A stretch of 64,000 nucleotides of DNA, taken from contig NZ_CP146614.1 in NCBI RefSeq assembly GCF_037094685.1, positions 3,968,001 to 4,032,000 of the forward strand, in the 5' to 3' direction. Shown here piece by piece: positions 9,601-17,151 of this stretch. Position 1 is the first letter of the stretch; every line of letters begins with the position of its first letter. The notes under the pieces are model-generated. The model had not been told where the DNA came from. It saw only the letters and a list, made by a program, of their open reading frames with translations, and made no database searches. Source of the stretch: Massilia sp. METH4. Its GTDB lineage: Bacteria > Pseudomonadota > Gammaproteobacteria > Burkholderiales > Burkholderiaceae_D. A program made the position numbers and the translations under genes.

Positions 9601-9684
9601 AGCCGAAGGGGCGGCATCGGCCGGCCCGGCAATCATGATGGCAACGCCGACGACGAGCGCCCGGCACGCGGGATGTAGCGACAC
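6610..9684 (-). CDS. Two-component sensor histidine kinase with periplasmic beta-propeller (HisKA_3)
   Basis: About 1024 residues. A signal peptide (ALVVGVAIMIAGPADA) leads into a large periplasmic two-component-regulator propeller with repeated W..S..G..R.DG.. units (about 50-660), a Y_Y_Y domain (about 690-755) and one membrane helix (near 770). The cytoplasmic part is a NarX-type HisKA_3 domain with the phospho-histidine in RIARDLHDTLLQSVQAM (near residue 803) and an HATPase domain ending in GWGIPGMAERA-like sequence. A GTG start at 9684 is preferred: AAGAAGG lies 7 bases upstream and it gives a clean signal peptide. An ATG 13 codons upstream lacks a site. A 7-bp stem (9681-9687 with 9706-9712) encloses this start. 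It pairs with the response regulator downstream. The related BT-type propeller sensors detect oligosaccharides, but the ligand here is unknown. Confidence 0.92.
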   Translation of the reverse strand: MSLHPACRALVVGVAIMIAGPADAAPSAAPAAAPAIESRPIIPWVHTRWLSKDGVPPNIYTIAQTPDGWLWLASSIGLFRFDGVTFSPYQPPAGVELPGAIERIGVLDDGTLWIAPRFGKLYFLRGDKLQAFTEGDGLPGGRIFDVARDKAGQVWIASGKGLHRLGGDSRTWTEAGRQLGLPPGGIVSLLAGRDDALWTLAPGGIFAIGPGARQARRVTDQQGWGSLQQAPDGTIWASDMTTRRIRRVTAQPGDTPAERLLTGIELMRFTVDRRGNLWLPEYGGIGRLQADGEAPALQSLTRQQGLSGQHGNIAFEDREGNVWTATTGGLDQFRPPRVNEMTLPPYYSEARPVAAGDHGDAWIDYLYFADIRAVPRKFAPVTTERDAVATLYRDPRGVLWAGARDGLWRVEGSHRTRIVLPPAVRDIPFLAIYSLAMDREGGLWMALGRRGLWRWHAGAWTERGGVAALSDLAVNTIAAGTDGQVWFGAVGDAFAILRDGRLTRFGRGDGVDIGSVLQIVPHGRGAYLGGEKGLAYFDGVRAHRVQGDDGQRFPGTTGIVLTPAGDLWAHTAQGLFGIGASELARLRADPKYRPRYRHFDENDGLKGSAPPLLPLPSLVRTSTGELIASTGSGVFHFDPARLATNAVPPPVQVTGIGADGKRYPLEPGVRLAAAPDSVRIDYTALSLALPQRVRFRYLLEGVDHAWQDAGTRRSAFYTQLPPGRYTFRVAAANEDGVWNEAGAKIDFEVLPTVFQTIWFKLSCGLLLVLAAWALHRLRLRAALRRHTLAMETRVAERERIARDLHDTLLQSVQAMILAFKRVANRTPEDAPTRPMMDKALAMATGALVEGRDKVRGLRGEDSAGDLARALREHGEQLAEQHRPRFELASTGRQRRLRPQPYYELLAIGQEAVRNAFVHAGANRVEVELDYGERQFTLRVRDDGRGIEPAHRQGRAGHWGIPGMAERASQAGATLELHSEPGKGCTWQVRLPAQLAYAADSGNAPRPVPTGPADARAALSVDRAV

Positions 9685-9766
9685 TTGGTACCTTCTTGAA
9701 ACGCACAAGTGTTCATCATACAAAATCCGTGCCCGTGTGGTAAGGCAGGCAATCGACGTATTTACG

Positions 9767-9790
9767 CTGCCGGGGCTTTTCCCCCGGCAG
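9767..9790 (-). terminator. Hairpin after SDR gene
   Basis: CTGCCGGGG (9767-9775) and CCCCGGCAG (9782-9790) form a perfect 9-bp stem with a 6-base loop, 19 bp beyond the stop of the minus-strand SDR gene at 9809. No strong T tract follows. It separates the SDR from the histidine kinase promoter. Confidence 0.5.
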
Positions 9791-9808
9791 ACGCGCGAGC
9801 GACGAGGC

Positions 9809-10558
9809 TTAGCCGATCTGCACGCTCATGCCACCGTCGGCCATGACGACCGAGCCGACGATGAAGCTGGCGCGGTCCGAGGCCAGGAAGGCGACGATCT
9901 CGGCGATTTCTTCGGGTGCCGCCGCACGGCCGATCGGCGCGTTCTTGCCGTGCTCGGCAAGGAACTCGCGGCCATCGGCGCGGAAATGGTTCAGCAGGTT
10001 GGTCACGACGTCGCCGACGCCGATCGCATTGACGCGGATACCGTGCCTGATCGCTTCCAGCGCCTGCGTGCGCGTCAGTTGCGCCAGCGCCCCCTTGGAC
10101 GCCGTGTAGGCCGAAATGCCTTCGAACGCGAAATACGAAGCATAGGAAGCGATGTTGACGATGGCCCCGGACTTCTGCTTCATCATCGCCTTCATCGCTT
10201 CACGCGAGTGCAGGAAGGCACCGGTAACGTTCGTCTCCATCTGCCAGTTCCAGTCTTCGCGGCTCATGTCGACGATGTTCTTGTAGACGATGCGGCCGGC
10301 ATTGTTGACCAGCACGTCGAGCTTGCCGAAATGCTCGATCGCCAGGGCGACCGCCTGCTCGGCCGTGCCGTCCTTCGTGACGTCGGCAACGAACGGAACC
10401 AGGCCTTCCCGCGCCAGCTCGTTCACCGCCGGGTCGATGTCCTCGGCGATCACGAGCGCGCCGCGCGCATGCAGCAGCTCGGCGATCGCGCGCCCGATAC
10501 CGCTGGCGGCGCCGGTGACGATGACGGATTTTCCTTCGACTTCGTTAATGGTACGCAT
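9809..10558 (-). CDS. SDR-family NAD(P)-dependent oxidoreductase
   Basis: A 249-residue classical short-chain dehydrogenase. The Rossmann motif TGAASGIGRA is near residue 16, NNAG near 90, the catalytic serine near 137 (IVNIASYASY) and YTASK near 150, followed by the C-terminal MADGGMSVQIG. AAAGGACATCCC lies before the ATG. A direct-repeat box (10687-10708) matching those in front of the neighbouring AKR and NTF2-like genes lies about 130 bp upstream. This suggests membership of the same AraC-controlled redox regulon. The substrate is not deducible. Confidence 0.9.
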   Translation of the reverse strand: MRTINEVEGKSVIVTGAASGIGRAIAELLHARGALVIAEDIDPAVNELAREGLVPFVADVTKDGTAEQAVALAIEHFGKLDVLVNNAGRIVYKNIVDMSREDWNWQMETNVTGAFLHSREAMKAMMKQKSGAIVNIASYASYFAFEGISAYTASKGALAQLTRTQALEAIRHGIRVNAIGVGDVVTNLLNHFRADGREFLAEHGKNAPIGRAAAPEEIAEIVAFLASDRASFIVGSVVMADGGMSVQIG

Positions 10559-10686
10559 GGGATGTCCTTTCGATAAAGAGTGGCTGCCATCGGCCGCTCC
10601 GGCGGGGATTCGCCGGAACGCCGTGTGGCGAGTGAGGTCATTCTCTCGTCGGCGGGTGGGTGGCGTCCGTCCAGGGCTTGCGCTCG

Positions 10687-10708
10687 CTGTCGCGGTTTTG
10701 CTGTTGAC
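10687..10708 (-). promoter_or_regulatory. Direct-repeat box, copy A (putative AraC operator)
   Basis: Read on the minus strand: half-site GTCAACAG, spacer CAAAAC, half-site CGCGACAG. It matches copies B, C and D (12628, 13273, 16241) in the second half and spacer. It lies 129 bp upstream of the SDR start at 10558 and is the most degenerate copy. Confidence 0.45.
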
Positions 10709-10775
10709 CGGCCGCTCGTTCGCACGGGCCGATGGGCGAGCTTCGGTCCCGTGCGCGGGCGGTGTTTTGCTGCTC

Positions 10776-11069
10776 GTGGGCGAGTGCGACGGACAGCGTG
10801 CGCCATTCGGCCAGTTCCCTGGCCTTCGCCGCCAGGGTGAGCTCCAGCAGCGCGACCGGATCCTCGCCGGCAGAGAAGCGCAAGGGTGGCTGGGCGCTGT
10901 CGGCGAGCGTCAGCAGCGCCTGCGCCAGCCTGGCGGGCTCGCCGCCCTGGCGGCCATCCATTTCGCGCGCGCCGCGGCGAGCCACCCCAGCCGTGGGATC
11001 GTAGTCGTCGATTTGCCGCCGCGCGAACGTTACGGACCCCTCGGTAAGGTATTCGGTGCGGAAGTAGGG
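10776..11069 (-). pseudogene. Remnant of an SDR gene (C-terminal third)
   Basis: The minus-strand frame reads PPYFRTEYLTEGSVTFARRQ, then IDDYDPTAG, and then GEPARLAQALLTLADSAQPP and LRFSAGEDPVALLELTL. This is the characteristic C-terminal end of the SDR subfamily with the F.T.FL...S, DPAKLA.A and PP.RF..G.DA motifs. The Rossmann fold, NNAG and YxxSK motifs are missing and there is no start or ribosome site, so this is a 5'-truncated relic. The frame runs on without homology to a stop at 10638. It sits beside an Atu4866-family gene and two operator-like boxes, so it may once have been a regulon member. Confidence 0.6.
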
Positions 11070-11178
11070 TGGACGGATAGGGGCGGAGAATCCGGCAAGC
11101 GGCGGCGAGAATCGGGCATGGCCGGGTGGCAGCGGCGGCCCTACCATTTCTCCATTCACAGCCACCAGGAGAATCACC

Positions 11179-11475
11179 ATGAAAGAAGCCACGTTGTCTG
11201 CCGCACCCGGCTCGACATCTGGAAAGCAGCAGGCTGCTGACCACCCGTACGTCGGCATGTGGGTCACGGCGGACAACTACATCCGCCACGAATTGCGGCC
11301 CGACGGCCGCTACGACGAGGCGCGCGGCCGCAGGCGCAGCGCCTACCAGGGCCGCTACTGGATCGTGGGGGATCACATCGGGTACGTCGACGATACGGGG
11401 TTCACGGCCGACGGCGATTTTCGCGACGGCGTGCTGTATCACGCGGGGATGGTGCTTTACAGGGAGGAAAGGTAA
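11179..11475 (+). CDS. Atu4866-domain protein
   Basis: A 98-residue cytoplasmic protein. From residue 23 it matches the small Atu4866 family: YVGMWVTADNYIRHEL, YDEARG, SAYQGRYWIVGDHI, YVDDTGFTADGDFRDG and the terminal LYHAGMVLYR. The structure of the family founder is a small lipocalin-like beta-barrel; no activity is established. AGGAG lies 8 bases before the ATG. It points away from the SDR remnant, with 110 bp between them. Members of this family are commonly found near or fused to SDR enzymes, consistent with the neighbourhood. Confidence 0.85.
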   Translation: MKEATLSAAPGSTSGKQQAADHPYVGMWVTADNYIRHELRPDGRYDEARGRRRSAYQGRYWIVGDHIGYVDDTGFTADGDFRDGVLYHAGMVLYREER

Positions 11476-11572
11476 GTATCGGAAGCAGCGCCGCCGGCGC
11501 TGCATGGCGGGATGCAGGTCGAGCCGTCATCCCGCCTGGCGCGCCCCGGGCCGCGCCGGTTTCATCGGGAGG

Positions 11573-12553
11573 TCACGCGTTCAAGCCTTTCATTCCTTCG
11601 GCGCTGTAGCGCTGGCCCGCGGCGATCCCCGGCGGCAGAGCGGCGCCGATCGCGGCCACTTCCACCGGCGTCAGCGTCACGTCCACGGCGCCCAGGTTCT
11701 CGCGCAGGTACGTTTCGCGCTTCGTGCCGGGGATCGGAATCACGTGCTCGCCCTGGGCCAGCAGCCACGCAAGCGCCAGCTGGGCCGGCGTGCATCCTTT
11801 TTCCGCCGCCAGCGTCCGCACCGTGTCGGCGATCTTCATGTTCGCCTGCAGATTGTCCCCGGTGAAACGGGGATTGAAGCTGCGGAAGTCGTTCGGCGCC
11901 AGCGGCGTGGCCGCATCGAACTTCCCGGTCAGGAAGCCGCGGCCCAGCGGGCTGTAGGCGCAGAACGCCGTGCCAAGTTCCGCGCAGGCGTCCAGCAAGC
12001 CCTCTTCGGGGTCGCGCGTCCACAGCGAATACTCGCTCTGCACGGCGGCGATCGGGTGCACGGCGGCGGCGCGGCGCAGCGTGGCCGGCGTCACCTCGCA
12101 CAGGCCGATGGCCCGCACCTTGCCTTCGCGGACCAGGTCGGCCAGCGTGCCGATGGTGTCCTCCAGCGCGGCGTTCGGGTCGAGGCGGTGCACGTAGTAC
12201 AGGTCGATCGTGTCGGTGCCCAGGCGCACCAGCGAGCCCTCCACGGCGCTGCGGATGTAGGCGGGCGAATTGTCGATGCGCCGCTCGTACTTGCCCGGTT
12301 CGCGCACGATGCCGAACTTGGTGGCGATGCGCAGGCGGTCGCGCTTGCCCGCCAGGAAGCGGCCCAGCAGGCGTTCGTTGTCGCCGTTGCCGTACGATTC
12401 GGCCGTGTCGAACAGCGTGACGCCGGCTTCGAAGGCTGCCTCCAGCGTGCGCAGCGACTGCGCCTCGTCCGTGGCGCCGTAGAACTCCGACATGCCCATG
12501 CAGCCCAGGCCGAGGGCGGATACCTGCATGTCTGCGATCGTGCGGTATTTCAT
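11573..12553 (-). CDS. Aldo/keto reductase
   Basis: A 326-residue NADPH-dependent aldo/keto reductase of the AKR13/YakC-like type. The catalytic tetrad is visible: Asp in LFDTAESYG, Tyr in the same motif, Lys in IATKFG and His in LYYVHRLDP. The cofactor region IPIPGTKRETYLRENL lies near the C-terminus. The start MKYRTIADM at 12553 has AGGACC upstream. An operator-like box (copy B) lies 75 bp upstream, the same spacing as for the next gene. It probably detoxifies aldehydes or ketones as part of the AraC-linked cluster. Confidence 0.93.
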   Translation of the reverse strand: MKYRTIADMQVSALGLGCMGMSEFYGATDEAQSLRTLEAAFEAGVTLFDTAESYGNGDNERLLGRFLAGKRDRLRIATKFGIVREPGKYERRIDNSPAYIRSAVEGSLVRLGTDTIDLYYVHRLDPNAALEDTIGTLADLVREGKVRAIGLCEVTPATLRRAAAVHPIAAVQSEYSLWTRDPEEGLLDACAELGTAFCAYSPLGRGFLTGKFDAATPLAPNDFRSFNPRFTGDNLQANMKIADTVRTLAAEKGCTPAQLALAWLLAQGEHVIPIPGTKRETYLRENLGAVDVTLTPVEVAAIGAALPPGIAAGQRYSAEGMKGLNA

Positions 12554-12627
12554 AGGGTCCTCCGTTGGTGTGGATGGAGAGATGATGGGCCTGCAGGAAG
12601 CCGGCGTCCGCAAGGCTTTTGCGGGGA

Positions 12628-12649
12628 CTGTCGGGGTTTTGCTGTCGGG
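12628..12649 (-). promoter_or_regulatory. Direct-repeat box, copy B (putative AraC operator)
   Basis: On the minus strand: CCCGACAG, spacer CAAAAC, CCCGACAG, an exact direct repeat of 8 bp. It lies 75 bp upstream of the aldo/keto reductase ATG. Copy C has almost the same position relative to its gene, which fits an activator site next to a promoter. Confidence 0.6.
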
Positions 12650-12653
12650 TGCC

Positions 12654-13199
12654 TCATTTGGCCTTGCGCCAGGCCGCCGCCGTGGTGGGCCGGGCCGAGT
12701 TGTGTTCCTTGTAGATCTTCCAGCCGGCCGGGGTGCAGCGCCACAGGATCGAGGTACGCGAGACCAGGTGCATCGGCTCTCCCTGCTTCGGCGTGACCTC
12801 GAACACGAATTCCAGCACGGAGTGGCTGTAGCCGGGGCCGACTGCCACCACATGGGGTTCCTCGGTGATCTTGTGATGCACGCTCCTGAACTTGGGCACA
12901 AGGCCGTACCACACCTTGCCGTAGTCGTCGGCCGTGGTGCGCACCCGCAGCTCGGGATCGAAGTCGTCGAACAGGCTCAGGTCCGTGCTGGTGAAGTCGT
13001 ACCAGCGGCCCAGGTCCTTGCGGAAGTCGAATTCGGGGTCGCCCGCGGCGCGCTCCCAGCCCGTCATGATCCAGTCGCGGTGCAGGGCGGCGGGAGCATC
13101 GTTGCCCGTCGCCGGGCAATCGGTGCGCACTTCGGCGGCGAAGGCGGGGGCAAGCAGGCAGGCGGCGGCAAGCGCCATGGCGGATCGGATGGTTTTCAT
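12654..13199 (-). CDS. Exported NTF2-like (SnoaL/DUF4440-type) protein
   Basis: A 181-residue protein with a signal peptide (MKTIRSAMALAAACLLAPAFA, cleavage near residue 21). The mature part has the alternating pattern of an NTF2-fold domain (YDFTSTDLSLFDDFDPELRV, YGKVWYG, then TSILWRCTPAGWKIYKEHNS). AGGAGGACACC precedes the ATG at 13199. A 36-codon upstream extension of the frame is rejected. No catalytic residues are recognisable; a periplasmic ligand-binding or ketosteroid-isomerase-like role is possible. It carries operator box C 74 bp upstream and belongs to the same set as the flanking reductases. Confidence 0.75.
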   Translation of the reverse strand: MKTIRSAMALAAACLLAPAFAAEVRTDCPATGNDAPAALHRDWIMTGWERAAGDPEFDFRKDLGRWYDFTSTDLSLFDDFDPELRVRTTADDYGKVWYGLVPKFRSVHHKITEEPHVVAVGPGYSHSVLEFVFEVTPKQGEPMHLVSRTSILWRCTPAGWKIYKEHNSARPTTAAAWRKAK

Positions 13200-13272
13200 G
13201 GTGTCCTCCTTGATGTCGATGGGAATATCATCGGGCAAGGAAGCGATGGCGTCCGCCGCCGCGTTGCGCCGG

Positions 13273-13294
13273 CTGTCGGGATCTTGCTCCCGGG
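13273..13294 (-). promoter_or_regulatory. Direct-repeat box, copy C (putative AraC operator)
   Basis: On the minus strand: CCCGGGAG, spacer CAAGAT, CCCGACAG. It lies 74 bp upstream of the exported NTF2-like gene and directly after the stop of the SDR gene at 13309. Confidence 0.55.
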
Positions 13295-13308
13295 AGCCGG
13301 CGCGCACC

Positions 13309-14079
13309 TCAGATCACCGCGAGCAGGCCGCCGTCGACCTGCAGCGCGATGCCCGTCACGTAGCTGGACATGTCCGAACCCAGCCACACCACTGCATCGC
13401 CGATCTCCTCGGGCTTGCCGAGGCGGCGCAGCGGCGTGCGCTGGCGGAAGCCTTCGGCCGCGTCGGCGATGCCGGCCGCCGTGCGCAGCAGGTGCGTGTC
13501 GATCGTGCCCGGCGCCACCGCGTTGACGCGGATGCCGTCCGGCCCCAGCGCGTCGGCCAGCGACTTGGCCATCAGCACCACGCCGCCCTTGCTGGTGGAG
13601 TAGGCCACCGTCATGCCGGCACCCACGATGCCGCCCATGCTGGCCATCAGCACGATGCTGCCGGCCTTGCCGTTCGCCTTCATCTGGCGCGCGGCAGCCT
13701 GGGCCGAGAACAGCGTGCCGTCCAGGTTCACGGCCATCAGGCGGCGATAGCTTTCCTCGCTCACGTCGGCGCCGTCGTCGCGCGCCGTGATGCCGGCGTT
13801 GGCGACCATTACGTCCACGCCGCCGAACGGCGCGGCCGCCGCGACGAGCGCCTCGACGTCGGCCTTGCGGCTCACGTCGGCCTGCACGAAGCGGGTGGCC
13901 ACGCCCAGCGCCTCGATCTCATGGGTGGTGGGCGTGCCCCCTTCGCGGGGCAGTTCGGCGATATCGGATACCAGCACGGCCTTCGCGCCGTGGCGGGCGG
14001 CCGAGATGGCGATGGCGCGGCCGATGCCGCTGGCGGCGCCGGTGACGATGACGACCTTGTCCTTCAACAGATTGCTCAT
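13309..14079 (-). CDS. SDR-family NAD(P)-dependent oxidoreductase
   Basis: A 256-residue classical SDR. TGAASGIGRAI is near residue 14, NAGI near 95, the catalytic serine near 147 (VLMASMGG) and YSTSK near 160. The C-terminus GIALQVDGGLLAVI fits the tetrameric 3-oxoacyl-ACP-reductase-like group. AGGAGAATGTC precedes the ATG. It is the last gene of the run AraC-dinucleotide-binding protein-ester cyclase-SDR, lying 20 bp after the ester cyclase stop. Substrate unknown. Confidence 0.92.
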   Translation of the reverse strand: MSNLLKDKVVIVTGAASGIGRAIAISAARHGAKAVLVSDIAELPREGGTPTTHEIEALGVATRFVQADVSRKADVEALVAAAAPFGGVDVMVANAGITARDDGADVSEESYRRLMAVNLDGTLFSAQAAARQMKANGKAGSIVLMASMGGIVGAGMTVAYSTSKGGVVLMAKSLADALGPDGIRVNAVAPGTIDTHLLRTAAGIADAAEGFRQRTPLRRLGKPEEIGDAVVWLGSDMSSYVTGIALQVDGGLLAVI

Positions 14080-14099
14080 GACATTCTCCTCGTGTGAGT

Positions 14100-14546
14100 T
14101 CAGGCGGCCGGGAACATGGCCGGCAGGGCGTTCAGTTGCTGCAGCAGCGAATACAGGTGGGCCACGCCCCAGTGCTCGGTGATGCGGCCGTCCTGCACGC
14201 GCATCACGTCGACCGTGTCGAATTGCACCTTGCGGCCCGTGGGCGCCAGGCCGAACAGGACGCCCTCGTGGGTGCCGTGGTAAGTCTTGTAGGTGGTCAC
14301 GCGGTCGCCCTCGACGGATTGCCAGTGGATCACGGCGTGGAAATCCGGGAAGGCCTGGCGCAGCGCCGCGTACAGCGTGCGGGCGCCCGCCTTGTCGGGC
14401 GTGCCGCCGGGCTGCGGCGTGTGGTCGACGAAGTCGTCGGCGAACAGCTCGTCGAACAGGGCGAAATTGCCGCCGCCTTGCACTTCCTCGGTATTGCGGC
14501 GCACGACGGCCTTGGCGATGGCGCCGATATCGGTCTGGGTATTCAT
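14100..14546 (-). CDS. SnoaL-like ester cyclase / NTF2-fold protein
   Basis: A 148-residue protein of the polyketide-cyclase SnoaL-like family. Visible features are FADDFVDHTPQPGG, then FPDFHAVIHWQSVEGDRV, YHGTHEG, LAPTGRKVQFDTVDVMRVQD and ITEHWGV. These family motifs put a His/Asp pair in the pocket. It has no signal peptide. It lies 26 bp downstream of the dinucleotide-binding gene and 20 bp upstream of the SDR, so it is co-transcribed. In bacterial oxidoreductase clusters such proteins are usually of unknown substrate; a hydrolase or isomerase role is only inferred. Confidence 0.85.
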   Translation of the reverse strand: MNTQTDIGAIAKAVVRRNTEEVQGGGNFALFDELFADDFVDHTPQPGGTPDKAGARTLYAALRQAFPDFHAVIHWQSVEGDRVTTYKTYHGTHEGVLFGLAPTGRKVQFDTVDVMRVQDGRITEHWGVAHLYSLLQQLNALPAMFPAA

Positions 14547-14572
14547 GTGGATGCTCCTTGCGGTGGATGGGC

Positions 14573-15187
14573 TCAGCCCAGTTTGACGAGATTGACGGCC
14601 GGCAGCACGCCGCCGGGGAATTGCTGCAGGGCGCCGCCCACTTCGAGGCTGCCCAGGTCGATGCCGGCGAAGCCCAGGCGTTCGATCAGGCCGGCCACCA
14701 CGGCCTTGGCTTCGCGGTCGTCGCCGGACTGGAATACCACGCGGCGCCCGCCGCCTTCGCGCGGGTCGCTGGCCAGCACGGCGGCCAGCAGCGTGTTGAA
14801 GGCCTTCACCACGCGGGCGCCCGGCACGAAGTCGGCGAACACCTGGCTGGAATTGCGCCCGCCCAGTTCGGCCAGGCGGTAGCCCGGCAGCAGCACGGGG
14901 TTGTTGGCGTCGATGACGATGCGGCCGGTCCAGTCGATGCCGGCCAGCGCCTCCGGCAGGCGCCCCCAGTTCACGCTGACGAACACGATGTCGGCCCGCG
15001 CGGCCTGTTGCGGCGTGCCGGCGCTGGCCCGGGGCCCGAGGGCGTCGACGACGCCGGCCAGCGATGCCGGACCGCGGCTGTTGCTGAGGATGACGTCGAT
15101 CCCGGCACGCACGAGCTGTTTCGCGATGGCCTGGCCGATGGCGCCGGCGCCGATGATGCCGACGGACTGGATGGTGGAACTGTTCAT
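14573..15187 (-). CDS. NADPH-dependent F420-reductase-like / Rossmann oxidoreductase
   Basis: A 204-residue protein of the F420-dependent NADP-oxidoreductase superfamily (COG2085). The dinucleotide-binding motif VGIIGAGAIGQAIAKQLVRAG begins at residue 8 and NSRGP follows as the NADP specificity loop. VVKAFNTL and a C-terminal helical region complete the fold. Proteobacteria lack F420, so the true acceptor is probably different. AGGAGAACACC precedes the start at 15187. It lies 83 bp after the AraC gene and probably shares its transcript. Confidence 0.85.
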   Translation of the reverse strand: MNSSTIQSVGIIGAGAIGQAIAKQLVRAGIDVILSNSRGPASLAGVVDALGPRASAGTPQQAARADIVFVSVNWGRLPEALAGIDWTGRIVIDANNPVLLPGYRLAELGGRNSSQVFADFVPGARVVKAFNTLLAAVLASDPREGGGRRVVFQSGDDREAKAVVAGLIERLGFAGIDLGSLEVGGALQQFPGGVLPAVNLVKLG

Positions 15188-15270
15188 GGTGTTCTCCTTG
15201 GACTGGTTGGAGCGCGTTTCCTGCGCTGATGGGATCAGTGTAGAGAACCGCGCTGCCGTGATAAACGCCG

Positions 15271-16188
15271 TTAACACTGCTCCACTGTTCCCGGTTCGAT
15301 GACAATCGGCCGGTCCGGCGGGGCGGCGCGCGCCAATGTGGTGCGCAGTGCCGCCGCTTCGCGCGCGGGGCTGCGGCCGAAGAAGCGCTTGAACTCGCGG
15401 CTGAACTGCGAGCAGCTTTCGTAGCCGACCAGGCGCGAGGCGCAGGCGGCGCTGACCCCGTCGCGCGCCATCAGCAGCCGCGCGTGGGCAAGGCGCGTGG
15501 ACTTCAGGTATTGCATGGGCGTGGTCAGCGTGAGCGCCTTGAAATGGGCATGGAAGGCCGTGACGCTCATGCCGGCCTCGCTGGCCAGCGTGGGCACGTC
15601 GACGGGACGGTGGTAGTCGGCATGGATGCGGCGCAGCGCCTTGCCGATGCGGCCCACGTGGCGGTGCTGGCCCAGCGCGGCATGCACCGCCCAGCCCTGC
15701 GGACCGGCCAGCACGCGGTACAGCAGCTCGCGCACGATGCCCGGACCCAGCACGCGCGTGTCAGTGGGCGAGCGCAGCGCCTTGAGCAGGCGCAGCAGCG
15801 CATCGCCCGTCTCGTCGTCGAGGGCGGTCGGCCCGGCCCCGCCTTCGCCCGGCCCGGCGCCCGGCCGGCCGGCGGGCAGCATCAATGCCAGTTCGGCCGC
15901 CACCTTCAGGTCGATGTCGACCTGCACGGCCAGCGCCGCCATGGCGCAGCCGGGCGGCACCACGGTGAGCGCCGATGGCAGCACGAGGCATTGCAACGGC
16001 GGCCCGGCCGCTTGCGCGCCGGCGCCGTGCAGCCGGCCGATGACGATGGCCGGCTCGCGGCCGGGCAGGGCCGCCAGTTCGACGCCGCGCAGGAAGCGGA
16101 TGCCGTCGAGCGCGCCGCGGACGGCGCCGGCGGCGGGGGCGCTGGCGTCGAGCAGTTCGGCGGCCCGCCGCGCGAGATCGGCATGCAT
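15271..16188 (-). CDS. AraC-family regulator with AraC_N domain, likely master of the adjacent redox regulon
   Basis: A 305-residue regulator. Residues about 1-180 match the AraC_N sensor type ([30 protein letters not shown]). The C-terminal tandem helix-turn-helix is at about 190-285: [22 protein letters not shown], then [39 protein letters not shown] precedes the ATG at 16188. This regulator type (for example YqhC of E. coli) controls aldehyde reductases, which fits the surrounding AKR and SDR genes. A direct-repeat box (copy D) lies 53 bp upstream of its own start, suggesting autoregulation and possibly control of wrbA on the other strand. Confidence 0.9.
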   Translation of the reverse strand: MHADLARRAAELLDASAPAAGAVRGALDGIRFLRGVELAALPGREPAIVIGRLHGAGAQAAGPPLQCLVLPSALTVVPPGCAMAALAVQVDIDLKVAAELALMLPAGRPGAGPGEGGAGPTALDDETGDALLRLLKALRSPTDTRVLGPGIVRELLYRVLAGPQGWAVHAALGQHRHVGRIGKALRRIHADYHRPVDVPTLASEAGMSVTAFHAHFKALTLTTPMQYLKSTRLAHARLLMARDGVSAACASRLVGYESCSQFSREFKRFFGRSPAREAAALRTTLARAAPPDRPIVIEPGTVEQC

Positions 16189-16240
16189 GATGATTCCTCC
16201 ATGGGTACGCCGCCAGTGTCGCCGCGAACGACGAATCGAG

Positions 16241-16262
16241 CCGTCGGGGTATTGCTCCCGGT
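16241..16262 (-). promoter_or_regulatory. Direct-repeat box, copy D (putative AraC operator)
   Basis: On the minus strand: ACCGGGAG, spacer CAATAC, CCCGACGG. It lies 53 bp upstream of the AraC start and 185 bp upstream of wrbA on the other strand. It shares spacer length and half-site sequence with copies B and C. Confidence 0.5.
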
Positions 16263-16446
16263 ATCGGCTCCTTGCTGCCGCGTTGCATGGATCGCGTGGG
16301 GGACGCTGCGCCGAATTGCAGGATCGGGCAAGCCGCCGGCGCAATCGGGCATTCCCAGCAGCCGGTGGCGCGCCGATACTGCGGGTGACGCGGCGGCGCC
16401 CATGGCGTGCCGGTCGTTTTCATCACTCACCACCCGGAGAATCGCA

Positions 16447-17049
16447 ATGCCCAAAGTCCTCGTCCTGTACTACTCGTCGTATGGTCACATCGAACGGATG
16501 GCGCAAGCCGTCGCGGAAGGCGCCCGCGCGGAAGGGGCACAGGTCGATATCCGGCGCGTGCCGGAAACGGTGCCCCAGGAAGTGGCCGCCTCGGCGCACT
16601 TCAAGCTGGACCAGGATGCGCCCCTGGCCACGGTGGCCGAACTGGAACACTACGACGCGATCATCGTGGGCGCGCCCACGCGCTATGGCCGCATGCCGTC
16701 GCAGATGGCCGCGTTCCTCGACCAGACCGGCGGCCTGTGGGCGCGTGGCGCACTGAACGGCAAGGTCGGTGCTGCGTTCACCTCGACCGCCACGCAGCAC
16801 GGCGGCCAGGAACAGACGCTGTTCTCGATCATCACCAACCTGCTGCACTTCGGCATGACCATCGTGGGCCTGCCATACAGCCACCAGGGCCAGATGGCGC
16901 TGGACGAGGTGGTGGGCGGCAGCCCGTACGGCGCCTCCACGATCGCCGGCGGCCAGGGCCAGCGGCAACCGAGCGAGATCGACCTGGCGGGCGCGCGCCA
17001 CCAGGGCGGCCTCGTGGCGCAGACGGCGGCGAAGCTGTTCCCGCGCTGA
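16447..17049 (+). CDS. wrbA: NAD(P)H:quinone oxidoreductase, type IV (WrbA)
   Basis: A 200-residue flavodoxin-like WrbA, the usual length. The FMN phosphate loop is [12 protein letters not shown]; other WrbA signatures are [20 protein letters not shown], the [13 protein letters not shown] loop and the [20 protein letters not shown] loop. It reduces quinones by two electrons using NAD(P)H, protecting against semiquinone cycling, in the cytoplasm. Starts are divergent with the AraC regulator, with 258 bp between. This fits a shared electrophile or quinone stress response. A GC hairpin at 17063 follows. Confidence 0.95.
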   Translation: MPKVLVLYYSSYGHIERMAQAVAEGARAEGAQVDIRRVPETVPQEVAASAHFKLDQDAPLATVAELEHYDAIIVGAPTRYGRMPSQMAAFLDQTGGLWARGALNGKVGAAFTSTATQHGGQEQTLFSIITNLLHFGMTIVGLPYSHQGQMALDEVVGGSPYGASTIAGGQGQRQPSEIDLAGARHQGGLVAQTAAKLFPR

Positions 17050-17062
17050 CGCGATTGTCCCT

Positions 17063-17088
17063 GCCGCGGGAACAGTGATGCCCGCGGC
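17063..17088 (+). terminator. Hairpin after wrbA
   Basis: GCCGCGGG (17063-17070) pairs with CCCGCGGC (17081-17088) around a 10-base loop, 13 bp after the wrbA stop, followed by a short T-rich stretch (TGCATTTATC). Weak intrinsic terminator candidate. Confidence 0.4.
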
Positions 17089-17151
17089 GGTGCATTTATC
17101 CACGCGTGGCGCCTGCCTATGATGGATGCATCGAAACCCAAGGAGCACATC

